From IMG/VR virus record IMGVR_UViG_3300030110_003279, positions 1 to 40,355 of that record: a DNA stretch of 40,355 bases; one strand, given 5' to 3'. The DNA comes from a virus. Shown here one piece after another: positions 21,601 to 28,851 of this stretch (position 1 is its first letter; every line of letters starts with the position of its first letter). The notes below the pieces were generated by a model. That model saw only the letters and a list, made by a program, of their open reading frames with translations. It was not told the origin of the DNA and did not search any database. A program made the translations under genes and the position numbers.

Positions 21601-21793
21601 TGGAGTTTTACCTTCAGTAGGTACAAATGATTATCCTTTAGTTATTGGTCAAGGAGTAGGTGGAGGACAAGCTAGTTCTACTGACAATATATTTCCTGGA
21701 GAGATTGATGATATATGTATTTATAACGGTAAAGCTTTAACAGATAAAGAAGTATTAAGAAATTTTAACGCAGGTAAAAGGAGTCACAGATAA
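18683..21793 (+). CDS. giant multi-LamG virion protein, 1036 aa
   Basis: Modular: LamG 1 at about 30-225 (ALEFDGVTDYLDTG, FTIAGWFYINK); two successive jelly-roll, carbohydrate-binding-like modules at about 260-415 and 425-565 (VGRTYKITLRAKM, IGRTYRISATMQQ, both ending IDSMTVKP or IDDVSVKE); LamG 2 at about 600-765 (FSISFCML, KWHHVVASFDRSADLVKCYV); and LamG 3 at about 850-1030 (FTISFWVKFKEH). No enzyme motif. Likely a glycan-binding adhesin or head fibre. Order of modules suggests growth by domain duplication. TAATG overlaps on both sides. Confidence 0.72.
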   Translation: MPATIQNILKPTRARGLDTSGNNNHAQIYSGRALEFDGVTDYLDTGMTELTSNGKFTIAGWFYINKTNSSDATIWSIADWETSSIRGIVMRISSSDLKIQIGKAGSSTYSAQLIIDNSDNDEFQGLWNSWHRYVVTVDSDASGDTNSTYRTLNCYVDGVLVANEDFDNTPNHFQSENGKTFKIGKGDVNAGTSYASMKASDVQFWDKVWTQDDVTYDYLNPEQLALNRGGNTVTGVGTQLTESNLKLWYPMNEGHRGDQYFISDASSVGLGENIVDEAVSTGDSVSGLQDFGDTALSVEDGAIKVLYNTHASGMYFYLRDTNILTKDLVVGRTYKITLRAKMSDSQVTFKIQGATPSFIGDTLTSTEYVETSLIFKATSPTGHYFFTHFDDAGSRVSGQTALYIDSMTVKPINGTNNATTVFYGEEQITDSKNRDFGSSSDWAVLNIAGGSLTEPSNKLQIVTSTDEESEGAQLAIAEFTTPVIGRTYRISATMQQTSGATTPQIGFQYAGTGSSYFNISASAVTYTKDIVAVNTTGNLKIFNTSSASSTTFTIDDVSVKEVGIATGWTDADQQLDIPQTALQSYNELGWNNQASSTPAKVNAFTPDLGTGNFSISFCMLDKDVSTNTRFMAMNHSSNAGRFIFQQNAGRLKLYANTFSDPSDSGTTQAVGYSAISSYCLSSGKWHHVVASFDRSADLVKCYVDGVYQDTDLDISSLTGSFNAGSEFNFYNYTDYLQGSVTEIAMWKGVVLDADDAAELYNEGKILDALTHSKTSYLLNYWRNTGLGLWQDLKGSAHITHNNMTNTMLITAGVDSSRDSQGFLMNRQKLTNSLNFPKGGSRGDASIYDEAAVVQDSSTLDITGDFTISFWVKFKEHATSSTRYNLIMKKVSWDGNGFGIHQHTGKSMLVEYAYNGSSGNQQYSSGSNSIDTLDVWYHVCFTHEDSVKDAWYVTKSTSATLTNTANNTTAADDGGVLPSVGTNDYPLVIGQGVGGGQASSTDNIFPGEIDDICIYNGKALTDKEVLRNFNAGKRSHR

Positions 21794-22146
21794 TGGCACA
21801 TTATGAAATGTATTATTGTATACCTAGCAGTGCATTTAATAGTGCTGTAGGTGACAAAATAAAAGGGTTATACCCTATAGTAGAATCAGTTAATGAAGAA
21901 ACTGAAGAAGTAACTTATATGTCAGCACCTACATGGACTGATATTATAATGGCAGGTAAAGTAGGACCACCTAGATATTCACACGATAAGTCTTATGTTA
22001 TTATCAAAGGTGAATGGTCTTTAAAAGATGGTGTACTATCAGAACTTATAGCACTAGGTGATGGAGTAGCTTATCCTAACTTTAGTGTATTAACTAAAAC
22101 AGAAGCACAAACACTAGTAGCAAGTTCTACTTTTACAGGTGAATAA
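21793..22146 (+). CDS. hypothetical late protein following the LamG gene, 117 aa
   Basis: One-base overlap with the LamG stop. A compact alpha/beta protein: MAHYEMYYCIPSSAFNSAVG, a Thr/Tyr-rich middle (TEEVTYMSAPTWTDIIMAG) and LIALGDGVAYPNFSVLTKTE. The last part may help fold or anchor the preceding LamG protein, as small genes behind fibre genes often act as chaperones or tip proteins. I do not recognise the family. Confidence 0.55.
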   Translation: MAHYEMYYCIPSSAFNSAVGDKIKGLYPIVESVNEETEEVTYMSAPTWTDIIMAGKVGPPRYSHDKSYVIIKGEWSLKDGVLSELIALGDGVAYPNFSVLTKTEAQTLVASSTFTGE

Positions 22147-22179
22147 TATGATTAAAATAATTGGGAGAACTAAAATATA

Positions 22180-22377
22180 ATGGCTATATTTATATACTGT
22201 GAAGACTGTAAAAAAACGGTAGAACCAGGCAGTTGTAAACATAAAAAAACATTTAATCAAACTCGTGGAGACATAAGTAAATACATAAACATGAGAAAAA
22301 CTTGGAGTGGACAAACTCAAGTAGAGTTTAGTACAAAAACAATGGACCAAGATATAGCAGATAGGAATAGTAGATAG
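22180..22377 (+). CDS. small zinc-knuckle protein, 65 aa
   Basis: C7-E-D-C10 and C19-K-H21 near the N-terminus form a possible four-ligand zinc site; the rest is charged and polar (TRGDISKYINMRKTWSGQTQ). GGGAGA lies 11 nt upstream of ATG 22180. A ten-codon leader frame (22149-22181) overlaps this start by TAATG. The stop shares its last base with the GTG of the next gene. Unknown role between fibre and connector genes. Confidence 0.55.
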   Translation: MAIFIYCEDCKKTVEPGSCKHKKTFNQTRGDISKYINMRKTWSGQTQVEFSTKTMDQDIADRNSR

Positions 22378-23036
22378 TGGCAACATTTAATGCACAAATA
22401 AATGATTATGTTGGAAGTTTTTCTGATACAGATGCTATGGAGCAATTTTTAAGAGATGGATTAAAACAGCTGTATAATATTCTTCCCCCTGAAAAGCTAT
22501 TAGAATGTGTTACTCATACAGAACTTAATAACTCACCGTCTACTTTAGCTTTAAATACAGTAACTATTGGACCAGTATTATCAGTTACAAGAAAAGATTC
22601 AAAAGGATTTAATCAAATATGTAGGCAGGTGTCTCCTGTAATGGCTTCAAGAGTTACTGATACAAGTGATTTAATGCATGCAAAAGAAACAGACCCTGTA
22701 TATTTTGTTAAAAACTCAGTTTTAAATGTTTATCCAGACCCTACAGCAAGTCAAACTGCAGAAGTATTATATTTACCACTTACTCAAATAGCTAATGGAG
22801 ATAGTGCTGTAGCTAATTTATCTAATGATATGGAATATATAGTTGTATTGTATGCAGCAATAAAATGTGCTGAAAGTTTGTTAGCCACAGAAGAAGACAC
22901 AGAATTATATGTACCAATGATAACATCATTAAAACAAGATTATGTTCAAGCACTACAAATGATGGGTGTTCAAAAAGCGCAAGCCCCTAGACAAGCTATG
23001 CCAAATACAACAGGCGGAGGTAGAGATGAAGGTTAA
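22377..23036 (+). CDS. head-tail connector/adaptor-type virion protein, 219 aa
   Basis: GTG start at 22377, sharing a base with the upstream TAG; no good SD. Helical first half (MEQFLRDGLKQLYNILPPEK), a beta-rich middle (VYFVKNSVLNVYPDPTASQT and AEVLYLPLT) and a helical C-terminal part (NDMEYIVVLYAAIKCAESLL, SLKQDYVQALQMM). The beta hinge followed by Y-[IV]-x-x-[YA]-A-[AI]-x-x-A resembles phage adaptor (gp6/gp11-like) proteins. The gene order before other connector-type genes agrees. Confidence 0.55.
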   Translation: MATFNAQINDYVGSFSDTDAMEQFLRDGLKQLYNILPPEKLLECVTHTELNNSPSTLALNTVTIGPVLSVTRKDSKGFNQICRQVSPVMASRVTDTSDLMHAKETDPVYFVKNSVLNVYPDPTASQTAEVLYLPLTQIANGDSAVANLSNDMEYIVVLYAAIKCAESLLATEEDTELYVPMITSLKQDYVQALQMMGVQKAQAPRQAMPNTTGGGRDEG

Positions 23037-23331
23037 AGATTTAATACAACAAGTAGAATACACAATGGGAAGGCAACCCGAACAGTATATGTTGCAACTT
23101 ATAAATGACGCATTAATGGATATGTCAGGTAAAGTACAATATTATACTACAGAAAAAATACAAAATTTAAATTCAAAACAAAGATGGTACAAATTAGATG
23201 ACTCTGTTGTAGATATTACAAGAGTTGAGATTTTAGACAATAACGATAGATATGTGAAAGTACCATTGTTAGCAGATTCACATAAATTATTAAAGGATGA
23301 TACAGACGAAACGTCTGATTCATTAAAATAG
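23026..23331 (+). CDS. small connector-type virion protein, 101 aa
   Basis: ATG 23026 has GGAGG 5 nt upstream and lies inside the end of the preceding gene; a longer frame from 22966 is rejected. Helical N-terminus (LIQQVEYTMGRQPEQYMLQL, INDALMDMSGKVQ) and a short beta hairpin (RWYKLDDSVVDITRVEILDN). Similar alpha-then-beta architecture is seen in head-completion proteins such as P22 gp4, but no clear signature confirms this. Confidence 0.5.
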   Translation: MKVKDLIQQVEYTMGRQPEQYMLQLINDALMDMSGKVQYYTTEKIQNLNSKQRWYKLDDSVVDITRVEILDNNDRYVKVPLLADSHKLLKDDTDETSDSLK

Positions 23332-23340
23332 GAGTAAAAA

Positions 23341-23808
23341 ATGGCAAGTACAGTAACAGCCTCAACAATGACAGTTACAATATCTGAGTCAATAACACTA
23401 AATGGTAAAAATCAAGGTGGTACACAAACTTTATCAATTCCTTCTATAGCAACAGTATCAAGAAGAATTATTGATGTGCCTGCTTCTGAAGTAGAAGTTC
23501 TTGCAATGTCTACAGCTGTAGCTGCAGGAACATTTATTGAAAGTGATGTTTTATATATTCGTATCACTAACCTAGATGACACTAATCATGTTACTTTATT
23601 ATTTAAAAATGAAAACAATAATGAGTTTGCTGTTAAATTAGACAAAGGTCAAACATTTATATATAACGGTGATTTGTCTGGTGGTGTAGTAGATACTATG
23701 GATGCAGATAGTAGTGCATTAAGCGTATCATTAGGAGATTTAGTAAATGTTACAGCAACAGCAGATACAGCCGCTTGTGATGTAGAAGTTTTTGTTGCAT
23801 GTAAATAG
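23341..23808 (+). CDS. beta-rich virion structural protein, 155 aa
   Basis: Good SD (ATAGGAGTAAAAA). Thr/Ser/Val-rich beta-strand pattern throughout (MASTVTASTMTVTISESITL, DVLYIRITNLDDTNHVTLLF, LVNVTATADTAACDVEVFVA), acidic overall. Typical of small tail, neck or fibre-anchor proteins in phage structural modules. Lies between two connector-type genes. No specific family recognised. Confidence 0.5.
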   Translation: MASTVTASTMTVTISESITLNGKNQGGTQTLSIPSIATVSRRIIDVPASEVEVLAMSTAVAAGTFIESDVLYIRITNLDDTNHVTLLFKNENNNEFAVKLDKGQTFIYNGDLSGGVVDTMDADSSALSVSLGDLVNVTATADTAACDVEVFVACK

Positions 23809-23816
23809 GAGTATAA

Positions 23817-24224
23817 ATGGCTACAGATAAAAGAAGTTTTCCAAATAGTTATTTTGCGTGGTATAATGACGATGACAGATTAGCTTTAGTATGTAGAGTA
23901 TTATCAAATGATACAGTTGATTCTACAGAAACAACTTTAGATAAGTATGATACATATACTGGAAGCAGCGTAACAGATGGGCTTCGTATACATACTCATT
24001 CTAAATATGGCATAGTAGAAGAAGTAACAGATGATTTAAAAGCTAATTCAGGTTTAGACACCTCGTTGCATGCATCTATTATTGATTATATTAAATCAAG
24101 ATTATTAGAAGATACGGGTGATTTACAAAGAGCTGCATATTATAGAAATAAATATGAAAGAACTATTAAGCAATATCCTCACAGAAAAAGTGGAGTAAGG
24201 TCTTTATCAGTACCTAGATTATAA
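23817..24224 (+). CDS. connector/adaptor-type virion protein, 135 aa
   Basis: Strong SD (AAATAGGAGTATAA). C-terminal part IDYIKSRLLEDTGDLQRAAY then YRNKYERTIKQYPHRKSGVR and SLSVPRL is a helix-rich signature I recall in marine phage structural modules: a Y-[IV]-K-x-[RK]-L-[FL]-E-D-x-G-D-L stretch ending K-Q-Y-P-x-R-K. The first half is beta-like. Probably part of the head-tail neck. Exact role unassigned. Confidence 0.55.
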   Translation: MATDKRSFPNSYFAWYNDDDRLALVCRVLSNDTVDSTETTLDKYDTYTGSSVTDGLRIHTHSKYGIVEEVTDDLKANSGLDTSLHASIIDYIKSRLLEDTGDLQRAAYYRNKYERTIKQYPHRKSGVRSLSVPRL

Positions 24225-24225
24225 T

Positions 24226-24525
24226 ATGGATTTATTTCAAGCAATAGAACAATTTGGTGTACCTGTAGTAATGACTGTAGCATTTGGTTATTTTATATGG
24301 AAGCAAAATAATTGGATTCAAGATGATTTGAAGAAAGATTTAGATGATGCTAATGATAGGTTTGAAGGTATCGTTATAAAACTTATAGATGCCCAAAAAC
24401 AAATGCAATTAGGACAAGAAGATATAAAGTCAAGCTATAGAGCTATTGTGGAAATTCTTGCTGCATTAAGCGGAAATGGGCTTAAAGAAAGATTTTTAAA
24501 AAACAAGAAGTATGAACAACACTAG
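24226..24525 (+). CDS. UviB/BhlA-like holin candidate, 99 aa
   Basis: One N-terminal hydrophobic helix at residues 10-25 (FGVPVVMTVAFGYFIWKQN) followed by a long charged, coiled-coil tail (DDLKKDLDDANDRFEGIVIK, LIDAQKQMQLGQEDI). An N-terminal Q-F-G-[VI]-P-V-[VM] helix then W-K-Q-N is like the UviB/BhlA class of holins. Such proteins form membrane lesions that let endolysin out. It lies far from the endolysin gene (10506), so assignment is tentative. No SD; follows the preceding stop by 1 nt. Confidence 0.55.
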   Translation: MDLFQAIEQFGVPVVMTVAFGYFIWKQNNWIQDDLKKDLDDANDRFEGIVIKLIDAQKQMQLGQEDIKSSYRAIVEILAALSGNGLKERFLKNKKYEQH

Positions 24526-24533
24526 GAGGTATT

Positions 24534-24659
24534 ATGCCAGGAGTAGGTAAAAAGAAATTCCCTTACACAGCTAAAGGTAAAATGGCTGCAAAATCTTATG
24601 CTAAGAAAAAAGGTTTAAAAGTAAATGACGCATCTAAACGTATGAAAAGGAGTTATTAA
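24534..24659 (+). CDS. tiny basic conserved phage protein, 41 aa
   Basis: Excellent SD (CTAGGAGGTATT) before ATG 24534. Lys-rich: MPGVGKKKFPYTAKGKMAAK, then SYAKKKGLKV and MKRSY. The M-P-x-V-G-x-K-K-F-P-Y-T opening is a recurrent tiny protein that I recall in many unrelated phages, uncharacterised. Overlaps the next gene by one base (TAATG) and contains its SD. Third very basic small protein of the late operon. Confidence 0.6.
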   Translation: MPGVGKKKFPYTAKGKMAAKSYAKKKGLKVNDASKRMKRSY

Positions 24660-24844
24660 TGTCAGGATTTGGTAAAATAGTTGCTGGATATATATTCAAT
24701 GACGAAATGAAAGAAAAAATGATTAACAAAATGAATGAGAATGTAGACATTCCATTTATATCAGAAAAAACAGAAGCTAAAATATTAGATGCTATCTGGG
24801 ATTCTGTTGAAGAGGTAGTTAAGGAAGCTTTAATAGAAGACTAG
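24659..24844 (+). CDS. small amphipathic late protein, 61 aa
   Basis: AAAAGGAGTTATTA upstream of ATG 24659. N-terminal amphipathic/hydrophobic segment (MSGFGKIVAGYIFNDEMKEK) and an acidic C-terminal helix (SEKTEAKILDAIWDSVEEVV). NVDIPFISEKTE in the middle looks conserved in style. Weak hydrophobicity argues against a full membrane anchor. Possibly a lysis accessory or small virion protein; it sits between the holin candidate and the tail-nozzle candidate. Confidence 0.5.
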   Translation: MSGFGKIVAGYIFNDEMKEKMINKMNENVDIPFISEKTEAKILDAIWDSVEEVVKEALIED

Positions 24845-27800
24845 ATGCCTAAACAAGTATACCATATAAAAGCTTTTGAAGGTGGTATCAACAAAAAGGC
24901 TGACCCAAGAGATATAGAAGACAATCAATTAGTAGAAGCTACTAATGTAGATGTTTCTAATGTAGGTAGAGTAACAATGCCAGGTAATGGTAAATCTTCG
25001 TTTGTTACAGTAAACGCAGAAAATGTTCCTGTAAGTCCTACAGATAGTGAAGGTCAAGATAGGTTTGATAACGAAACGCCCATATCGTCAGGTCATGGGC
25101 TATTTTCATTTACACACGATTATGATTTTAATAATACAAGTGTTTCTGATGGTACTGGCCCTAATGAAGTTAATACAGAATTTATATGTGTTAATGATGG
25201 GGCAGATATAGATATATGGACAGATAATTATGAAGGAACAGATTATGGGCCTTGGAAAGATGAACTTATATCTATGGGTACTGTACATAATACTGGAACA
25301 GATGGTAATAGTGAAAATTTATTAGATGTAAAAGGTGTAAAGCCTGTTTATTATAAAGCAGATAATGGGCTAAGAGTTTGTGATGCTAATTTTGGTGAAG
25401 AGCAATTAACAGCTGAAACTGCAATTGCTATTTCAGCAGACTCTACTACCTCATTTAATGTAGATACTGGACATGGATTAGTTGTAGGAGAGTATATAAA
25501 AATAGACTCTGAGGTTATGAAAGTAACAGCTTCAGCTGCTAGTTCTATAACTGTAGAAAGAGGACGTTTTGGAACTAAAGTAGAAGACCATCTTAATAAC
25601 TCTAAAATATTTAAAATAAATGTACCTAAAGTATTTACTCACATTAAACGTCCTATGCTTAAAAAAGCAGGAGCTAATACAAATATAAATAGATGGGTAC
25701 AAGACATACAGGTTCCAGAAGCGCCTAAGTATGGAGCTTTAAATGTATTTAATACTAATATAATAAATTATGACGGTACAAATTTATTATCTAATACAAT
25801 CTATCCTTCTGAGCCTGAAAATGTAAATTTAGGAATTTTAAAATCTAATATAGTAAACGCAACTACATTTTCTTTGGATGCTAATAATAACCCTATAGCT
25901 TCTGTAACAACTTCTACAGAAACGCAACTAATATTAACTTTGACAAAATATTTAACAAATCCTAATGACCCTATAGATATTAATCAACATGAATTTGCTG
26001 TAGGTAAATTTTTATCTATATCTGGAGCTGGAGTAACAACAGCTTCTGGTACCGCTTTAAATGGAGTTTTTGAAATTGTAGGGTTTGGCTCTGGCTTAGG
26101 AGAGGTAAAAATAATTGGAGATGAAGATTTAGTTGGTTATCAAGGGGACGGAAATGAACAGATTATATTAGAAGATGAAATTATGGATGACAATCTTAAA
26201 AATAAATATATTTTTGGAATGTCTTATTTATATGATGGTGGCGGTAGCGAAATGCAAGAGTCTGACGTTACTACTGCTATATCAAATGGAAGTTTAATTT
26301 TTTCTGCAAATTTTAATTCTAGTTGGAAAACAGCTCCATCTGATTGGGCAAGTAACGCTTCTTTAGACACATCAAATACTAACAGTTATGACAAATCTAG
26401 CAATAATGATGATTGGGTTTTAAGCACTGCAAATGGTCAATTTTTATTTTACGATAACTCTAATGTTAGTGTAACACACTCTAACACTACTTATCAAGTA
26501 GATTTTACAATATTACATAGAAACACTGCTGGAGTAACTTTAAAAGCTTATGTTGGGCTTGGTCCAGATTCAAATGCTGCTGCAAAGTCTAATCCTACTG
26601 CAGAAGGGTTTATTCCTATTAGCGTAACATTAGCGGGGGCTGATGATGAAGGAACATATGTTAATATTTCTGGAATTGCAACTACAGGAAACACTGCAGG
26701 TAATGTAGATGAAAATGTAGGACTTGCAATACAAATCACAGGTGCGCATGATGGTTCTGATGAAGAGGTGTATATTTTGTCTGGTGAAAATTCTGGTCCA
26801 CTTATTTCTGTTCGAAACACTACTACTACTATAATGTCTAAAGACAATGCTGTTGATTTTAGGACTGTTCAAGACATAGCAAAATCTTCTATAGCTTTTT
26901 TATGTAATAATTCTAGAACAGGAATTTTTAATTCTACAACACCAAATAATAGTTGGAATGAGCGTATAGAAGGTTTTAGAATATATATGAAACAAGTAGA
27001 TATTGTGGGAGAAGGGTTGGCAGATGAATGGATAATGCTTTATGATGTAGATTTGAAAGAAGGTACATATGTGATGCATGCTAAAGATACTGATGTTGAA
27101 AATTTGAGAAAAGGTGACATAAGTAGTAATGAATGGCATGCAACAGAACCAGCTGACGTAAGAGCAATTGTAACTGGAAATTTACTTGGGGATTCAATTA
27201 AATCAATTCCTCTTATTACTTATGAAGCAAATAATGGGTATGAAGCAGGTACAAATTTAGCCGCTAGGTATAAAGCAACAGCAACTGTAGATAGAAAAGT
27301 TTATATAGGTAATTTAAAAATTGGTGACAAAACATTCCCAGATAGAATGTTACGTTCAGATACAGATAAGTTTGATACATTCCCAGATGATGGCACACAT
27401 TTTATTGATGTAGCTACATCTGATGGTGAAAGTATTGTCGCACTTGAATCAGTTGGAGATAAATTAATACAGTATAAAGAAAAAACTGCATATTTAATTA
27501 AAGTAACATCTGAGGGCGAAGAACTTGTTAGCACCTGGTCTGGAGCAGGAATTAAAAACTCATGTCAAGTAGCTAAATCTAATGAAGGCATATTTTGGGT
27601 TAATTCAAATGGTATATACTATTATGATGGGGAAAAATTAAGTAATGTAAGTTCAGATAAATTTAGAATAGATAATTGGTTAACAAATGAAGATTTTAAG
27701 AGGCCTGTAATAGTTGGTTATGATAAATACTCTAACAAGCTGATTATACTTACAACAAATATATCAGGAGCTTCAAGTAGTGGATATATATATGATATAG

Positions 27801-27898
27801 CTAATAGCTCTATAACTCAGCACAATAATTTATTTAATTGGTATCAATTATCTAACACAAAAGATATAATAATTGGTAATTCAGAAAGCGAGGTATAA
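24845..27898 (+). CDS. large tail-nozzle/stabilisation-type protein, 1017 aa
   Basis: Begins with FEGGINKKADPRDIEDNQLV and ATNVDVSNVGRVTMPGNGKS, the opening typical of T7 gp12/P22 gp10-like tail nozzle proteins (A-x-N-[VF]-D-x-x-x-x-G-x-[IV]-x-x-x-G). The C-terminal part (TSDGESIVALESVGDKLIQY, AYLIKVT, NEGIFWVNSNGIYYYDGEKL) carries beta-propeller-like repeats. The middle is a long beta-rich, Asn/Ser/Thr-rich insertion, which makes this longer than those families. Likely the tail hub attaching fibres to the connector. GACTAG precedes the ATG with no strong SD. Confidence 0.6.
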   Translation: MPKQVYHIKAFEGGINKKADPRDIEDNQLVEATNVDVSNVGRVTMPGNGKSSFVTVNAENVPVSPTDSEGQDRFDNETPISSGHGLFSFTHDYDFNNTSVSDGTGPNEVNTEFICVNDGADIDIWTDNYEGTDYGPWKDELISMGTVHNTGTDGNSENLLDVKGVKPVYYKADNGLRVCDANFGEEQLTAETAIAISADSTTSFNVDTGHGLVVGEYIKIDSEVMKVTASAASSITVERGRFGTKVEDHLNNSKIFKINVPKVFTHIKRPMLKKAGANTNINRWVQDIQVPEAPKYGALNVFNTNIINYDGTNLLSNTIYPSEPENVNLGILKSNIVNATTFSLDANNNPIASVTTSTETQLILTLTKYLTNPNDPIDINQHEFAVGKFLSISGAGVTTASGTALNGVFEIVGFGSGLGEVKIIGDEDLVGYQGDGNEQIILEDEIMDDNLKNKYIFGMSYLYDGGGSEMQESDVTTAISNGSLIFSANFNSSWKTAPSDWASNASLDTSNTNSYDKSSNNDDWVLSTANGQFLFYDNSNVSVTHSNTTYQVDFTILHRNTAGVTLKAYVGLGPDSNAAAKSNPTAEGFIPISVTLAGADDEGTYVNISGIATTGNTAGNVDENVGLAIQITGAHDGSDEEVYILSGENSGPLISVRNTTTTIMSKDNAVDFRTVQDIAKSSIAFLCNNSRTGIFNSTTPNNSWNERIEGFRIYMKQVDIVGEGLADEWIMLYDVDLKEGTYVMHAKDTDVENLRKGDISSNEWHATEPADVRAIVTGNLLGDSIKSIPLITYEANNGYEAGTNLAARYKATATVDRKVYIGNLKIGDKTFPDRMLRSDTDKFDTFPDDGTHFIDVATSDGESIVALESVGDKLIQYKEKTAYLIKVTSEGEELVSTWSGAGIKNSCQVAKSNEGIFWVNSNGIYYYDGEKLSNVSSDKFRIDNWLTNEDFKRPVIVGYDKYSNKLIILTTNISGASSSGYIYDIANSSITQHNNLFNWYQLSNTKDIIIGNSESEV

Positions 27899-28851
27899 TG
27901 GCAAGTAATGACGAGTCAAGCAAACCATTTGATTCAATAAGATTAAATGTCCCTATAACAGATGCTTTTACGATACCTCAAACAGGAGCTGATGCAGCTT
28001 CTACTATTCCTGGACAGCCTCTTGTTTTGGAAGGTACTGGAGATAACGCCAATCTTCCTGTAGAACCTACTAATATATTTAGAAGCAATATGATTGTATC
28101 TAAAAATGGTGGCCTTATAATGTTGTCTCAGACAGACCAAGCATTAAATTTGGGAAATATATCAGTATGGGACGATTCTCCTAGAGACATTTGGAATCAT
28201 ATAAATGCTGCAGAAAAGTTTAAATTAAGAACAAAAGATTTTGATTTAACTAGAACAGTTACAGGTAAAAGCACATACTCTGGTCCTAGCAGAAGAAAAA
28301 AAATTTATAAAATATATGTAACTTTTAAATGTCAAAGCTATATGTCAGGTATTAAAGTAAATTATGCAACTAATGGTTCTAATAGTTTTACAGGAACATT
28401 TCAAGATACTACATATTATAGTAATACTAAAGGATTTGATGCATATAATGCTGGAACAAGTAGCAATGAATGGATAACAGTAGGGTTAAAGCCATCAGCA
28501 TCTATAAATAATATTTATTCAATAGCATTGCAGTTTAGTTATGCTAATGCAGGTAAACTTGGCAAATTAAATGCAGTTAGTGCTGCAGGTGATAGTACAG
28601 TAACACTTGCATCAAGCGCTTCAAGTACAGATGATTATTACAATGGTATGCCTATATTTTTTTATAGCGGCTCTGGTCAAGGACAAATAAGAAAAATTAA
28701 TGATTATACTGGAAGTAGTAGAGTTGCTACATTATCTTCTATTTTAACTATAGGCGTAAATACAAGCACAACATACGATTTAGGTTACATACATTCATCA
28801 TTCCAGATAAACGATATAAGTATAGTATACAGGGAAAAAAGTATTAAATAA
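27898..28851 (+). CDS. tail/fibre-associated structural protein, 317 aa
   Basis: GAGGTATA and a one-base overlap (TAATGG) set the start. N-terminal 100 residues are polar and flexible (DAASTIPGQPLVLEGTGDNA), then a basic strand (RRKKIYKIYVTFKCQSYMSG) and a beta-rich C-terminal half with Ser/Ala repeats (VTLASSASSTDDYYNGM). No enzyme motif. Co-translation with the nozzle candidate upstream and the fibre downstream suggests a tail-fibre connector. Family not recognised. Confidence 0.55.
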   Translation: MASNDESSKPFDSIRLNVPITDAFTIPQTGADAASTIPGQPLVLEGTGDNANLPVEPTNIFRSNMIVSKNGGLIMLSQTDQALNLGNISVWDDSPRDIWNHINAAEKFKLRTKDFDLTRTVTGKSTYSGPSRRKKIYKIYVTFKCQSYMSGIKVNYATNGSNSFTGTFQDTTYYSNTKGFDAYNAGTSSNEWITVGLKPSASINNIYSIALQFSYANAGKLGKLNAVSAAGDSTVTLASSASSTDDYYNGMPIFFYSGSGQGQIRKINDYTGSSRVATLSSILTIGVNTSTTYDLGYIHSSFQINDISIVYREKSIK

